Source: Kocuria sp. (GTDB lineage Bacteria > Actinomycetota > Actinomycetes > Actinomycetales > Micrococcaceae). Taken from it: DNA of 33,619 bases. Of this stretch, positions 8,702-17,338 are shown in pieces. Within the stretch, counting starts at the first letter, position 1. Each line of letters opens with the position of its first letter. The position numbers were made by a program, and so were the translations under genes. Where the stretch lies: positions 1-33,619 of the forward strand of contig JAKDKI010000001.1 of NCBI GenBank assembly GCA_030453435.1. Direction: 5' to 3'. Below the pieces are notes generated by a model, which saw nothing but the letters and a program-made list of their open reading frames with translations, did no database searches and had not been told where the DNA came from.

Positions 8702-10068
8702 TAGCGCTGTTCGTCTTGCTGCTGGTTCTCCTGCTGCGCGACCAGTTCGAGGAGCTCCCGCAACTGCTCGGTCGGAATGGTGGCCACCGGGGGTAAGGCA
8801 TTGACGCACATGCCGGCGGCGCCCGAATCCACCACAAACTTCAGAACCTCACGCGAGGGCGCGGCCCGGACCTGCAGGCTGGTGTCCAGGGCGGCGATCT
8901 CCGCGGCGGAGGTGAACACCATGATGGTGTCCGGGGCCGCGTTCGGGTCCTGGGGCTGCACCATCACGGGCATGGACTTACCGTCCTGGTCCCGGGTACC
9001 GAACAGCAACTGACCGTTGGGGTTGAGGACCGCCGCGAGCAACCCGGACATGTTGTTGTCCAACAGCGCGTCCTTGACCGCCCGATTATGCGGAGTGCGG
9101 TTGACCCACTCGATTTGCTCGCGCTTGATACGCATGGGGTTCTCTCCCCCGGGGTCGTACACTAGCTCGTCATACTGCGGGTCCGTGGCCACCATGTTCA
9201 ACACCGCAGCGGACTGCTGCCGGAACAGGATGGGTTCGGTCTTCTCGGAGTCCTTGTTGTTCTCCCGGAACACCGTGCGTGCTTCCTCGGTGGTCGTGTA
9301 CACCGCCAACGCCCGGGTGCCGTCCTTCTGTCCCAGTGCCTGGACCCGGATGTTCGATTCCGGCCCCACGGGCTGACTGTCCTCCCCTGGCACCAGATCG
9401 GAACCGGTGATGTCCAGCAGAACCACGCCGGTCATGGCTTCACGCAGCACATTGGCCATGGCCTGGTCCACGGGGTTCGCCACGTACTGGGCGATGGCCT
9501 CGCGCAACCGGGGATGGGCGTCGTCGGCCTGGGCGCTCTGGTCGTCCATGGGATCCACGAACTCGAGATCGATACCTTGTTCACCGGTGATCCCGATCGC
9601 CCATTCCGGGGTGCGAGCGGCCGTGCGGGGAAAGGCGCTGAGGTGAGTGGCAATGTCCTGTGCCCCGTACTGGCCCTCGTTCGAGAACTGAGGCGGCAGG
9701 TCTTGATAGTTGTAGCGCGCGGCAAACCGATAGTCGGGTTCGGGCCAGTCCTTCGCAGCGATCGTGACGCTCACGGAGAACCAGGAACCCCGGCCCTTGA
9801 GATAGCAACTGCGCTGCAGCTCGTCGAGAGCGTTCAATACGGGACTGTCCTGTTTGATAGGCCCGGCAGCTCCTGGAATTGCCATGCCGTCCCGATTCTC
9901 CGCAACCCGCAAGTACACGCGCTCACCCTGCGGCTTGAAATCCACGCGCATGGAGTCCCACCCGGGTTCCGTCCGCAGCACGGACAGCACCCAGCGGCCG
10001 ATCTCCGCCACCAGTTCTCGTTCGCTGCGTGTACCCGGGTCCTGTTCGGTGTGCGGAGTTGAGGTCAT
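8701..10068 (-). CDS. YezG-like plus tandem SseB-like domain protein
   Basis: 455-residue soluble protein, function unknown. Residues about 15-140 resemble the YezG/DUF600 immunity-protein fold (a predicted helix, a GERVYLRV strand, and WFSVSVTIAAKDW leading into a YRFAARYNYQDLP strand). Residues about 205-330 and 335-445 each resemble an SseB N-terminal domain: both contain VxLLDI- or LAAVLNP-type strands followed by an A-x-x-VYTTxEEA or IMVFTSAAEIA turn. These assignments come from reading motifs and are moderate. The C-terminus is Gln/Glu-rich. The ATG at 10068 is the only sensible start after the divergent promoter region; AAGGGA lies rather far upstream (about 12 bases). Its stop overlaps the MMPL start, so the two probably act together. 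YezG and SseB domains are frequent in bacterial toxin-immunity loci, but no toxin gene is seen here. Confidence 0.75.
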   Translation of the reverse strand: MTSTPHTEQDPGTRSERELVAEIGRWVLSVLRTEPGWDSMRVDFKPQGERVYLRVAENRDGMAIPGAAGPIKQDSPVLNALDELQRSCYLKGRGSWFSVSVTIAAKDWPEPDYRFAARYNYQDLPPQFSNEGQYGAQDIATHLSAFPRTAARTPEWAIGITGEQGIDLEFVDPMDDQSAQADDAHPRLREAIAQYVANPVDQAMANVLREAMTGVVLLDITGSDLVPGEDSQPVGPESNIRVQALGQKDGTRALAVYTTTEEARTVFRENNKDSEKTEPILFRQQSAAVLNMVATDPQYDELVYDPGGENPMRIKREQIEWVNRTPHNRAVKDALLDNNMSGLLAAVLNPNGQLLFGTRDQDGKSMPVMVQPQDPNAAPDTIMVFTSAAEIAALDTSLQVRAAPSREVLKFVVDSGAAGMCVNALPPVATIPTEQLRELLELVAQQENQQQDEQR

Positions 10069-10244
10069 AGTGAGTATCTGTCCCTTCGGCCCGGCGGTCC
10101 GGTGCTGGTTGATAGAGCGGGTTTTCCCCGCGCGTTCACTGCAAACAACCCTATCGAACGCGGCAACGGCGGCAGCAGCCTGAGATGTTTCTGCCAGACG
10201 CGGCAAAACCGACATGAGCTGCGCAGAGGTGCCGCCCCAGTTGT

Positions 10245-10250
10245 TAGCCT
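10245..10250 (+). promoter_or_regulatory. -10 box TAGCCT for leaderless DUF6882-like gene
   Basis: TAGCCT (TANNNT) ends 7 bases before the ATG at 10258, with no ribosome-binding site between. This spacing puts the transcription start at the A of the start codon, the usual layout of actinobacterial leaderless mRNAs. Confidence 0.6.
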
Positions 10251-10257
10251 GGGTGTT

Positions 10258-11661
10258 ATGACAAAAACCTTGCAGGAGCTGATCGACGCTTCTATTTTCA
10301 TCTCCACCGAATACCAGGCAGTGCTGGCGGAACTGTCTCAGGGTGCGGATTGGGACGTGGATTTTTCCGCGCCGTCGTTCACCCTGCAGACGACCCCGCC
10401 CGTCACGCTGACCCCGTACCTGTTGGGCACCGAGTCCGCTTCACGCGGCAGCTGGATCTGGTCCTGGCAGGAACTGGGCCACTTCAACCCCGAGGTCGTC
10501 TCGGCCGCGGTGCAGGCCAAGGAGGCCGGCCAGCGGCTGGAAATCGACGAGCTGACCACCGATGAGCAGCCCATCCAGGACGGCCTGGCCCGTCGGCTCA
10601 CTCTGGCGTCCAAGGCCGTCACAGGTCTGTACGCGCATTACCCCGCCCGCGCCGGCGGCAATATCACCGCGTGGCTGCTGCTCGACGGCGATGCGTTCGA
10701 GCTGCCGCGCCTGACCGAACAGCGCATGATGCAGGTGATCGGCGAATCCCTGACCACCGACACCGCCGTGGACCACAACCTTGCCGTGAACAGCTATGCC
10801 GCCCTGCGCGGTGCCCACGTCGAATGGGACACGGACGCCACGTGCGTGGTCACCGTTCACGACGGCGCTCAGCGCTTCTGGTTCGACGACCACCAGATCA
10901 CCGGTGTGGAACCGGCCGAACCCTCGGTGGGCGAGAAGGAGCTGGAAGAACTCGAACGCCAGGCCGAAACCCACCGCGAGGCACTGCGCGAGGACCGCCG
11001 GGCCGCCATGAACCTGGCTGTCCAGCTGGGTGAACGCCAGCGGGCCGAAGCCGAGGAGAAGAACCAGCGCGAACGCGAGGCGGCAGAGAACGAGCGCCGC
11101 GAGCGCGAGGCTGCCAAGGCGGCGTCGGCGAGCGAGGAAGAGCCCCTGCCCCAGGAACTGTCCACCGAGGACATTTCCGCACCGGAGCCGGAGCAGCCCG
11201 AGGACGACGTGGCGGTTCCCGCGAGCGAGGTGCGCGACGGCGATCGCCCGTTCGACCAGGAACCCACTCAGGAACCGGCTGTGCCGGGCCGTGTGCAGAC
11301 CACCGTGCTGCCGGACCCCGAGGAGACCTCTGAGACCACCGCCGGCCCCGAGGCCTCCCCGCAGCCGAACACCACCACCATGGCCCGCATCCCCGAGCCG
11401 GATCTGGCTGCCTCCCAGCCGGGTGTCTCTCCCGAGGACGAGGCTGTCGTGACCGAACCCGAAGATCGCCCGGTCACCGAGGTCCGTGAGGAACGCGAAT
11501 CCGAGACCGCCCACCGCGGTGAAACCGTGGCCGGCCCGGACGCCGCCGAGGATATCTCCGCACCCGCAGTGGTCGACGGCGAAGAGGTGGAGACCAACGA
11601 ACAGTTGGAGAAGAAGGGCGAGAAGAAGAAGGGCTTCTTCAGCCGCTTCTTCGGTGTGTGA
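10258..11661 (+). CDS. DUF6882-like protein with charged coiled-coil tail
   Basis: 467-residue protein of unknown function. The first 220 residues look like a DUF6882-type domain (GSWIWSWQELGHFNPEVV at about 64-81, EIDELTTDE, a late strand with RFWFDDHQITG); the family name is from memory and moderate. Residues about 225-300 form an Arg/Glu-rich single helix or coiled coil (REREAAENERREREAAK). Then comes a long acidic Pro/Glu-rich disordered stretch, and a basic-amphipathic end (KKKGFFSRFFGV) that could touch a membrane. No signal peptide or membrane helix. The gene is divergent from the YezG/SseB-MMPL pair across about 190 bp, suggesting shared regulation. It is probably translated from a leaderless mRNA. 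The tail is GC-rich but in keeping with neighbours. Confidence 0.72.
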   Translation: MTKTLQELIDASIFISTEYQAVLAELSQGADWDVDFSAPSFTLQTTPPVTLTPYLLGTESASRGSWIWSWQELGHFNPEVVSAAVQAKEAGQRLEIDELTTDEQPIQDGLARRLTLASKAVTGLYAHYPARAGGNITAWLLLDGDAFELPRLTEQRMMQVIGESLTTDTAVDHNLAVNSYAALRGAHVEWDTDATCVVTVHDGAQRFWFDDHQITGVEPAEPSVGEKELEELERQAETHREALREDRRAAMNLAVQLGERQRAEAEEKNQREREAAENERREREAAKAASASEEEPLPQELSTEDISAPEPEQPEDDVAVPASEVRDGDRPFDQEPTQEPAVPGRVQTTVLPDPEETSETTAGPEASPQPNTTTMARIPEPDLAASQPGVSPEDEAVVTEPEDRPVTEVREERESETAHRGETVAGPDAAEDISAPAVVDGEEVETNEQLEKKGEKKKGFFSRFFGV

Positions 11662-11680
11662 TCAAGTGGCCGTCCGCCGT

Positions 11681-11686
11681 TAGGAT
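11681..11686 (+). promoter_or_regulatory. -10 box TAGGAT for leaderless rarD
   Basis: TAGGAT ends 6 bases before the GTG at 11693, and there is no ribosome-binding site. The gene can therefore be transcribed separately although only 31 bp separate it from the upstream stop. Confidence 0.6.
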
Positions 11687-11692
11687 CGGACG

Positions 11693-12643
11693 GTGACTTA
11701 TAACGTTGAGACCGGCTCGGGACCTGATCGCAAGAAAAGGACCCGGGCCGGTTTTCTGTACGGTTTCGGAGCCTACGGGCTGTGGGGGCTGCTGCCCCTG
11801 TACTTCGTGCTGCTGTTGCCCGCCACCGCGTATGAAATCGTCGCGATGCGCGTGCTGTTCTCGGTGCTGTTCTGTCTGATTCTGCTGGCGGTCACCAAGT
11901 CATTGGGCACGCTGGTGCAGCTCTTCCGGGATGGCAAGGCAGTTATCGCGCTGGTCATCGCCGGCGTTCTGATCGCCACGAACTGGCTGCTGTACGTGGT
12001 GGCCACCACCACGGGGCACACGTTGGAGGCTTCTCTGGGGTACTTCATCAACCCCATCGTGGCGGTGCTGTTGGGAGTCATTGTGCTGCGAGAAAAGCTG
12101 CGCCCGCTGCAATGGGCGGCCATCATCGTGGGGTTCCTCGCGGTGCTGGTCATGTCCGTTTTCTACGGCTCCGTGCCGTGGCTGTCCCTGGCGCTGGCGT
12201 TCTCATTCGGCTTCTACGGGCTGGTCAAATCCACCATCGGCGGACGCTACCCCGCGCTCGTCACCCTCACCGGTGAAACCGCGGCGATCGCTCCCCTGGC
12301 GCTCGCGGCCGTCTTCTACCTGAATTCTGACGGCCAGGTCACGCTGTTCTCCGAGGGGGCGGGCCACTTCTGGCTGCTGGCTTCATCCGGCATCATCACC
12401 GCGGTCCCGCTCCTGCTGTTCGGGTCCGCTGCCGCCCGACTCCCCCTGAGTACCGTGGGCATGATCCAGTACGTGGCACCCATCGGGCAGTTCATCCTGG
12501 CACTCACGGTGCTGGACGAGTCCATGCCACTCGAGCGCTGGATCGGCTTTGGCATCGTCTGGTGCGCCGTGCTCCTCATGATTCTCGACGCCGTTCGCGC
12601 GCCTCGTGCGCGCCGGCTCCAGCGCAAGCGGGACGCAGCTTAG
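11693..12643 (+). CDS. rarD: EamA/RarD-family permease
   Basis: 316-residue integral membrane protein of the drug/metabolite transporter superfamily, RarD subgroup. About ten hydrophobic helices are visible, beginning with GFLYGFGAYGLWGLLPLYF (residues about 20-38), the characteristic RarD opening. The two EamA halves are recognisable; the second starts near VLVMSVFYGSVPWLSLALAF. The C-terminus is short and Arg/Lys-rich (cytoplasmic). The function of RarD in bacteria is uncertain: it was named for chloramphenicol sensitivity, and metabolite export is assumed. The GTG start is supported by the -10 box at 11681-11686 and by the position of the first membrane helix. It is convergent with metS, and the two share the hairpin at 12721-12771. 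Confidence 0.9.
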   Translation: MTYNVETGSGPDRKKRTRAGFLYGFGAYGLWGLLPLYFVLLLPATAYEIVAMRVLFSVLFCLILLAVTKSLGTLVQLFRDGKAVIALVIAGVLIATNWLLYVVATTTGHTLEASLGYFINPIVAVLLGVIVLREKLRPLQWAAIIVGFLAVLVMSVFYGSVPWLSLALAFSFGFYGLVKSTIGGRYPALVTLTGETAAIAPLALAAVFYLNSDGQVTLFSEGAGHFWLLASSGIITAVPLLLFGSAAARLPLSTVGMIQYVAPIGQFILALTVLDESMPLERWIGFGIVWCAVLLMILDAVRAPRARRLQRKRDAA

Positions 12644-12720
12644 CTTCTGATACCCGCCGCTACCGCGGGTCTCCCCTGCGGGTGCGCACCGAGTTCTCCG
12701 CGGGTTTCTTGCGGTATGAC

Positions 12721-12771
12721 AAAGGCCGGGGCCCGTTGGATTTCACGTGGAATCCAACGGGCCCGGCCTTT
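12721..12771. terminator. Bidirectional terminator between rarD and metS
   Basis: Arms 12721-12742 and 12751-12771 are complementary over 21 pairs with a single bulged G. AAA/TTT at the outer ends gives a short U run on both strands. It lies midway between the convergent rarD stop (12643) and metS stop (12805). A smaller CCCGC/GCGGG inverted repeat precedes it at about 12652-12668. Confidence 0.85.
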
Positions 12772-12804
12772 GCTACGCGTTCGCCTGCAGGCGGCGGCGC
12801 TGGC

Positions 12805-13017
12805 TCAGCGGGTCGGTTCGCTCACGCGACCGTTGTCAGACTGACCTGGCTGGCCGGATTGACCGGTCTGACCAGACTGGTCCGGCGGCTCCGGGTAATC
12901 CGGGTCCAGCTCGTCGACCTCTTCCGGAGAACGTCGGATGTTGGCGATGGAGAGCAGAAGCCCGCCCCATACCAACACCATGGCGACAATCATCATGACA
13001 ATGGCGGTGGTGCTCAT
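12805..13017 (-). CDS. metS: MetS-type small subunit of NSS amino-acid importer
   Basis: 70-residue membrane peptide with one N-terminal helix (about residues 4-26, TTAIVMMIVAMVLVWGGLLL) followed by a charged hinge (RRSPEEVDEL) and a Gln/Gly/Ser-rich tail (SGQTGQSGQPGQS). This opening is typical of MetS, the small subunit needed by the MetP methionine/alanine importer of Corynebacterium glutamicum. The start codon overlaps the transporter stop (ATGA at 13014-13017 on the minus strand), so the two are translationally coupled. The tail is longer and more polar than the helix requires; no function is assigned to it. Confidence 0.9.
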   Translation of the reverse strand: MSTTAIVMMIVAMVLVWGGLLLSIANIRRSPEEVDELDPDYPEPPDQSGQTGQSGQPGQSDNGRVSEPTR

Positions 13018-14786
13018 CGGGCACCTCCTTCGTGGTTGTCACGGGTGGCCCGACCCGCGGAAGTGGACGCCGGAGCGTCGTCGTCGGTTGACGTGCGGTC
13101 GTCCCAGGGGGCGCGCTGGTGGACAACCGTGCCGTGCTGAATGGCGCGCAACGAGTAGTCCTGGTCCAACGCGGGGCTCCGCATGGCCGTACCCCGATAG
13201 TGGGTGAAGGCCTTGTCCTGGGTCAGCAGGTCGCGGTCCAGGTAGGCATCCTCAACGCTGGGCGCGGGGCTGGTGAAGGCTGCCGACGTGCGACGGGACC
13301 AGGGCAACTTGGACAGCAGGTAGGCAATGACCACCAAGCCGCCGGCCATACCCCAGCCGAACACGTTGACGAACCACTGGGGCATGTCGTTGTAGCCCTC
13401 GGCGAGGTTGAGCGTGAGCTGATCGATCAGCATGTAGCCCAGCACCACGGGGGTGACAGCGCCGGCCACGATCATCCAGGTACGGCCCAACTTGAACGAG
13501 GACACCGAGTTGAGGTGATCGCGCAGAGTGGGCAGCGCCGAGAATCCGGCGGTCAGCATGAGCACCGAGATCAGGGCTGCGGCGACAATGCCAAAGTTGT
13601 TCACAAAGGCGTCCACCACGTCCAGGAGGTTCAAACCCGTGGTCGTGGGGAAGAACAGCAGCGACACAATCGCCAGCGGAATGACAACCACCGCCACTGC
13701 CACCGGGCGGCTCAGGCCCAACTTGTCACGGAAGCCGGCCACGATCACTTCCACGATCGAGATCATGGAAGTGAAGCCGGCAAAGGCCAACGCACCGAAG
13801 AACAGCACACCGATGAGCACGCCGAACGGTGCCTCGGAAATGATGGCCGGGAAGGCGATGAACGCCAGCCCGATACCGGAAGTCGCGACCTCGTCCACAC
13901 CGGTGCCGGCTGCCGCGGCCATGAAGCCCAGGGCCGCGAACACGCCGATACCCGCCAGGATCTCGAAGCTCGAGTTGGCGAAACCGACCACCAGCGCCGA
14001 ACCCGTCAGGTCCGACTTGGGCTTGAGGTACGCGGCGTAGGTGATCATGATGCCGAAGCCCACGGACAGCGAGAAGAAGATCTGGCCGTACGCGGCAACC
14101 CACACGGAGGAGTCACCCAGTGCCTCCCAGGAGGGCGTGAACAGAGCATCCAAACCGCCGCTAGCGCCGGGCAGTGTCAGGGCGATCCCGACCATGATCA
14201 GGAACATGACCACGAGGAGCGGAATCAGGATGGCATTGATACGACCGATGCCCTTCTGCACGCCCATCATGAGCACCACCAACAGGGCGAGCCAGGCAAT
14301 GGCTGTGGCGATGAACACCGGCCAAATGAAGTTGAAGCTAATGGTGACTTCATCCGAGACCTGCATGTAATCGGACATGAAGAAGCCCGCCGGATCATCT
14401 CCCCAGGCCTTGGTGAACGAGAAGATCGTGTACTGCATGGCCCACGCGAGAATGATCGCGTAGTACAGCGCGATGACCACACAGATACCCAGTTGCCACC
14501 ACCCGATCATTTCGAGTTTGGGGTGGAGCCGGCGATATGCCAAGGGCGCGGAGGCCCGGTAACGGTGACCCACCGCGTAGTCGAGCATCAGCAGAGGGAT
14601 GCCCGCGGTCAGCAGAGCGACCAGGTAAGGGATAAGGAATGCGCCGCCACCGTTGTCATACGCGACATAGGGGAAACGCCAGATATTGCCCAGACCAACG
14701 GCGGAGCCGATGGCGGCAAAGATGAACATGGTGCGTCCGGAGAAAGCCTCGTTGGAAGCGCCGCCACGTAAAGATTTAGTGGACAT
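13014..14786 (-). CDS. metP: Sodium:neurotransmitter-symporter-family (NSS) amino-acid transporter, MetP-like
   Basis: 590-residue secondary transporter of the NSS/SNF family with about 12 membrane helices; couples sodium entry to uptake of an amino acid. The sodium and substrate site of helix 1 is intact (GSAVGLGNIWRFPY, residues 27-40), followed by NGGGAFLIPY. The last 95 residues or so are a hydrophilic cytoplasmic tail rich in Asp, Ser, Thr and Arg. The overlapping MetS-like gene makes a methionine/alanine importer the best guess. The ATG at 14786 has GAGGA eight bases upstream; an upstream in-frame ATG would only add nine residues over the ribosome site. The leader carries an inverted repeat (14803-14872) whose 3' arm lies beside the ribosome site. 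Confidence 0.9.
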   Translation of the reverse strand: MSTKSLRGGASNEAFSGRTMFIFAAIGSAVGLGNIWRFPYVAYDNGGGAFLIPYLVALLTAGIPLLMLDYAVGHRYRASAPLAYRRLHPKLEMIGWWQLGICVVIALYYAIILAWAMQYTIFSFTKAWGDDPAGFFMSDYMQVSDEVTISFNFIWPVFIATAIAWLALLVVLMMGVQKGIGRINAILIPLLVVMFLIMVGIALTLPGASGGLDALFTPSWEALGDSSVWVAAYGQIFFSLSVGFGIMITYAAYLKPKSDLTGSALVVGFANSSFEILAGIGVFAALGFMAAAAGTGVDEVATSGIGLAFIAFPAIISEAPFGVLIGVLFFGALAFAGFTSMISIVEVIVAGFRDKLGLSRPVAVAVVVIPLAIVSLLFFPTTTGLNLLDVVDAFVNNFGIVAAALISVLMLTAGFSALPTLRDHLNSVSSFKLGRTWMIVAGAVTPVVLGYMLIDQLTLNLAEGYNDMPQWFVNVFGWGMAGGLVVIAYLLSKLPWSRRTSAAFTSPAPSVEDAYLDRDLLTQDKAFTHYRGTAMRSPALDQDYSLRAIQHGTVVHQRAPWDDRTSTDDDAPASTSAGRATRDNHEGGAR

Positions 14787-14802
14787 TCGATGATCCTCAC
14801 AG

Positions 14803-14872
14803 GGGGAACACATCCCGCCCGAGCATCAGTCTGGATCACAGCGTGACGCGGGGCGGTTTTTGGATGTTCCCC
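14803..14872 (-). repeat. Inverted repeat in the leader of the NSS transporter gene
   Basis: On the minus strand GGGGAACATCC (14872-14862) is followed after 46 bases by GGATGTGTTCCCC (14815-14803). The arms pair except for a two-base TG bulge. The 3' arm ends about five bases before the GAGGA ribosome site. It could be a leader hairpin or an operator; no known riboswitch was recognised. Confidence 0.35.
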
Positions 14873-14886
14873 AGCTTACTGAGGTA

Positions 14887-15936
14887 TCAGCCTTCTCGGT
14901 GCACCACCGCGTGAGCAAATTCGATCAATGCCGCCTTGGCCACGGTTTCCGGCAGTGCCTGAATCGCGGAGATGGCGTCATCCGCCCAGCGATTGGCGGT
15001 GTTCCAGGCTTCGGTGGACACCGAGTGCTCGGTCACCGCGGCTACCGCTTGGGCCAACGCTTCATCGCTGGAGAGATCACCGTCAATGAGTTCCAGCACC
15101 CCACGGGCGGAATCCGCCACGTCCCGGTCCTTGCTCTGAGCATCGCGACGCAACAGCAGGACGGGAAGCGTGTCCACACCTTCGCGCAGATCGGTGCCCG
15201 GGGTCTTGCCGGAAACATCGTCGTGACCGGTGAGGTCAATGATGTCATCGGCGAGTTGGAAGGCCAGACCGACCTTCTCGCCGTATTCGACCAGCATGTT
15301 GATCACGTCTCGCGACGCTCCGCCCAACAGAGAGCCGAACTGACCGCTGGCCGCAATCAGGGAACCGGTCTTACCGGCCAGCACATTCAGGTAATGCTCC
15401 ACGGGGTCCTGCCCGTCCACGGGGCCCGTGGTTTCCTGCAGCTGGCCGATCACCAGTCGCTCAAACGTTGTGGCCTGGATCAGCAGTGGTTCCTGGCCCA
15501 ATGCAGAGACCATGGCTGAGGCGCGAGCGAAAATCAGGTCGCCGGTGAGGATCGCCACCGAATTGCCCCACACGGTCTGTGCGGTCTCAACACCCCGGCG
15601 CAGCGGGGCGGAGTCCATCACGTCGTCGTGATAGAGCGTTGCCAAATGCGTCATTTCCACCACTGCGGCGGCTTCGATCACGTTCTCATTGACCTGACCG
15701 GCTGCTTCAGCGGCGAGCAGGGTGAGCAGCGGCCGGACACGTTTGCCGCCGGCCTGCAAGAGGTGCCGCGCGGTCACGTCCGCCAACTGGTCCGTGGAGC
15801 GCAGTGCTTCTTCCAGCCTCGCCTCGATCTGCGCGAGCGATTCCACGACGAGCGGACCCAGGCGGTCGTCCTGGGCGATGAGCTCGAATCCCGCGGGTAA
15901 ACGCAAGGAGCCATTCAGTCGGCTGGTTTCAGTCAC
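14887..15936 (-). CDS. All-trans polyprenyl diphosphate synthase
   Basis: 349-residue class-I polyprenyl synthetase that condenses isopentenyl diphosphate units to make the long side chain, here presumably of menaquinone (hepta- to nonaprenyl; chain length not readable). Both Asp-rich magnesium sites are intact: DDVMD (104-108) followed by LRRG, and DDIID (230-234); the GGKRVRP substrate motif is at 63-69. I choose the GTG at 15936 because a -10 box (TAGAGT) ends 8 bases before it and there is no ribosome site; a TTG seven codons upstream would overlap that promoter. It lies 22 bp downstream of the reductase gene on the same strand and may also be read from that gene's promoter. Confidence 0.92.
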   Translation of the reverse strand: MTETSRLNGSLRLPAGFELIAQDDRLGPLVVESLAQIEARLEEALRSTDQLADVTARHLLQAGGKRVRPLLTLLAAEAAGQVNENVIEAAAVVEMTHLATLYHDDVMDSAPLRRGVETAQTVWGNSVAILTGDLIFARASAMVSALGQEPLLIQATTFERLVIGQLQETTGPVDGQDPVEHYLNVLAGKTGSLIAASGQFGSLLGGASRDVINMLVEYGEKVGLAFQLADDIIDLTGHDDVSGKTPGTDLREGVDTLPVLLLRRDAQSKDRDVADSARGVLELIDGDLSSDEALAQAVAAVTEHSVSTEAWNTANRWADDAISAIQALPETVAKAALIEFAHAVVHREG

Positions 15937-15944
15937 GGTGTACC

Positions 15945-15950
15945 ACTCTA
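15945..15950 (-). promoter_or_regulatory. -10 box TAGAGT for leaderless polyprenyl synthase gene
   Basis: On the minus strand TAGAGT lies in the 22-bp gap after the reductase stop and ends 8 bases before the GTG at 15936, consistent with a leaderless transcript inside the two-gene unit. Confidence 0.5.
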
Positions 15951-15958
15951 TCGACAAT

Positions 15959-17230
15959 TCAGCGGGCGGGTGTCAGCGCATCGATGAGCGCTACGGCACG
16001 ATCGGTCAAGGTCTGGGCGGGGCGGTCAGAGAGCTCCGTCATGATCTGCACCGCGAATCTCATCAGCTGGGGCATGCGCATGCCGGCTCGCACCCCCGCG
16101 CTCAACAGGGCCGGGTGGCCGATGAGCTCGGCGAGGGCGCGGCCCTGCACGAAGTGGGCTCCCCATTCCTCGTGGACGAGCTGGGGGTAACGGGCCAGGG
16201 CATTCTCGCGCTGCTGCGGACCGTTGGCTTCAGCAGCGTCCACCACACACGACGCTGCGAACAGCGCGGATTCCATAGCGTTGGAGATCCCCTCACCGTT
16301 GAACGGGGACACCAGCCCCGCGGAATCCCCGAGCAGCATGAGACCGGGAACGTAGTGCGGGGTGCGGTTGGCAGCCATGGGCAGGGCGGCCGAGCCCACG
16401 CGGCCTTCTTGGTGTTCCGGGTCAAAGGTCCACTCCGCGGGCATGGAGGCAGCCCAATCACGCAGCACCGCACGGTAGTCGAGCTTCCCGAAGGCGGGCG
16501 AGGTGTCCAGGATGCCGAGTCCGACGTTGGCGGTACCGTCCCCCACGCCGAACACCCAGCCGTAGCCGGGCAGCAGCGAGCGCTTGGGGTCGGTGCCGTC
16601 CACCAGTTCCAGCCAGCCCTCCATCCAGTCCAGCTCGGAGCGCGGGGAACGATAGTAGGTCCGCACCGCCACGCCCATGGGCCGGTCCTTGCGGCGGTGC
16701 AGTCCGGCGGCCACGGCCGTGCGGGTCGAGTTGCCGTCAGCGGCCATCACGAGGTCCGCGTGGTGGTCCTCGGTCTCCGAGGTGCGGCGGCCGGTGGCGG
16801 GGTCCATCACGGTGGCTCGCACGCCGATGATGCGGCCGGTGTCATCGCGCAGCACATCCTGCACGGAACGGTTCTCGATCACGGTGGCTCCGGCGCGCTG
16901 AGCGTGGCGGATCAGATCTTCGTCGAACCCGGCGCGAGTGCGGACCAGGCCGTACGAGGGGAAGTCGGTGAGTTCGGGCCACGGGAATTCCACGGTGCGC
17001 CCGTCGGCTACCAGTCGCAGCCCTTGGTTGCGTTTGTAGCCGTGCTCGCCGTCATGGGGCAGGCCCATGAGCTGCATCTGCTTCACGGCGCGCGGGGTCA
17101 GTCCGTCACCACACACCTTTTCGCGCGGATAGCTGGTTTTCTCCAGCACCGTGACCGAGATTCCTTGGGTGGCCAACCAGTAGGCTGCGGTGGCTCCGGC
17201 GGGTCCTCCCCCGCTGATCAATACCTTCAC
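15959..17230 (-). CDS. Geranylgeranyl-reductase-family FAD oxidoreductase (MenJ-like)
   Basis: 423-residue flavoprotein. The N-terminal dinucleotide fold is VLISGGGPAGATAAYWLA (residues 3-20). It is followed by the family motif REKVCGDGLTPRA (about 37-49), and the second FAD motif is LLGDSAGLVSPFNGEGI (about 298-314). The family saturates isoprenoid double bonds; in mycobacteria MenJ reduces one isoprene of menaquinone. Position beside the polyprenyl synthase and opposite menF supports that role here, by inference. The GTG at 17230 starts directly before the FAD fold; GGAGG lies somewhat far upstream (about 11 bases). Divergent from menF across 108 bp. A demethylmenaquinone methyltransferase (menG/ubiE), often found in this neighbourhood, is not present. 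Confidence 0.9.
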   Translation of the reverse strand: MKVLISGGGPAGATAAYWLATQGISVTVLEKTSYPREKVCGDGLTPRAVKQMQLMGLPHDGEHGYKRNQGLRLVADGRTVEFPWPELTDFPSYGLVRTRAGFDEDLIRHAQRAGATVIENRSVQDVLRDDTGRIIGVRATVMDPATGRRTSETEDHHADLVMAADGNSTRTAVAAGLHRRKDRPMGVAVRTYYRSPRSELDWMEGWLELVDGTDPKRSLLPGYGWVFGVGDGTANVGLGILDTSPAFGKLDYRAVLRDWAASMPAEWTFDPEHQEGRVGSAALPMAANRTPHYVPGLMLLGDSAGLVSPFNGEGISNAMESALFAASCVVDAAEANGPQQRENALARYPQLVHEEWGAHFVQGRALAELIGHPALLSAGVRAGMRMPQLMRFAVQIMTELSDRPAQTLTDRAVALIDALTPAR

Positions 17231-17324
17231 TCTGCCGTGGCCCTCCGTGTGCCCTTAGCTGTTACTGCTCGCTCCGTCGTCCATTGTGTCATTGCCGGTG
17301 AGCTTTCTCTGCCCTCAGCCGTCC

Positions 17325-17330
17325 TATGCT
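17325..17330 (+). promoter_or_regulatory. -10 box TATGCT for leaderless menF
   Basis: TATGCT ends 8 bases before the ATG at 17339. No Shine-Dalgarno sequence lies in TGTGGACA between them. Confidence 0.6.
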
Positions 17331-17338
17331 TGTGGACA

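Noticed and set aside
13119-14771. Long plus-strand frame opposite the NSS transporter gene
   Set aside because: The translation is His/Gln/Gly-rich with no recognisable motif and mirrors the transporter codons.
15722-17338. Open frame continuous with menF extending 539 codons upstream
   Set aside because: It runs antisense to the reductase and polyprenyl synthase genes, which have clear family motifs; the openness reflects GC-rich third positions. The menF motif content and -10 box place the start at 17339.
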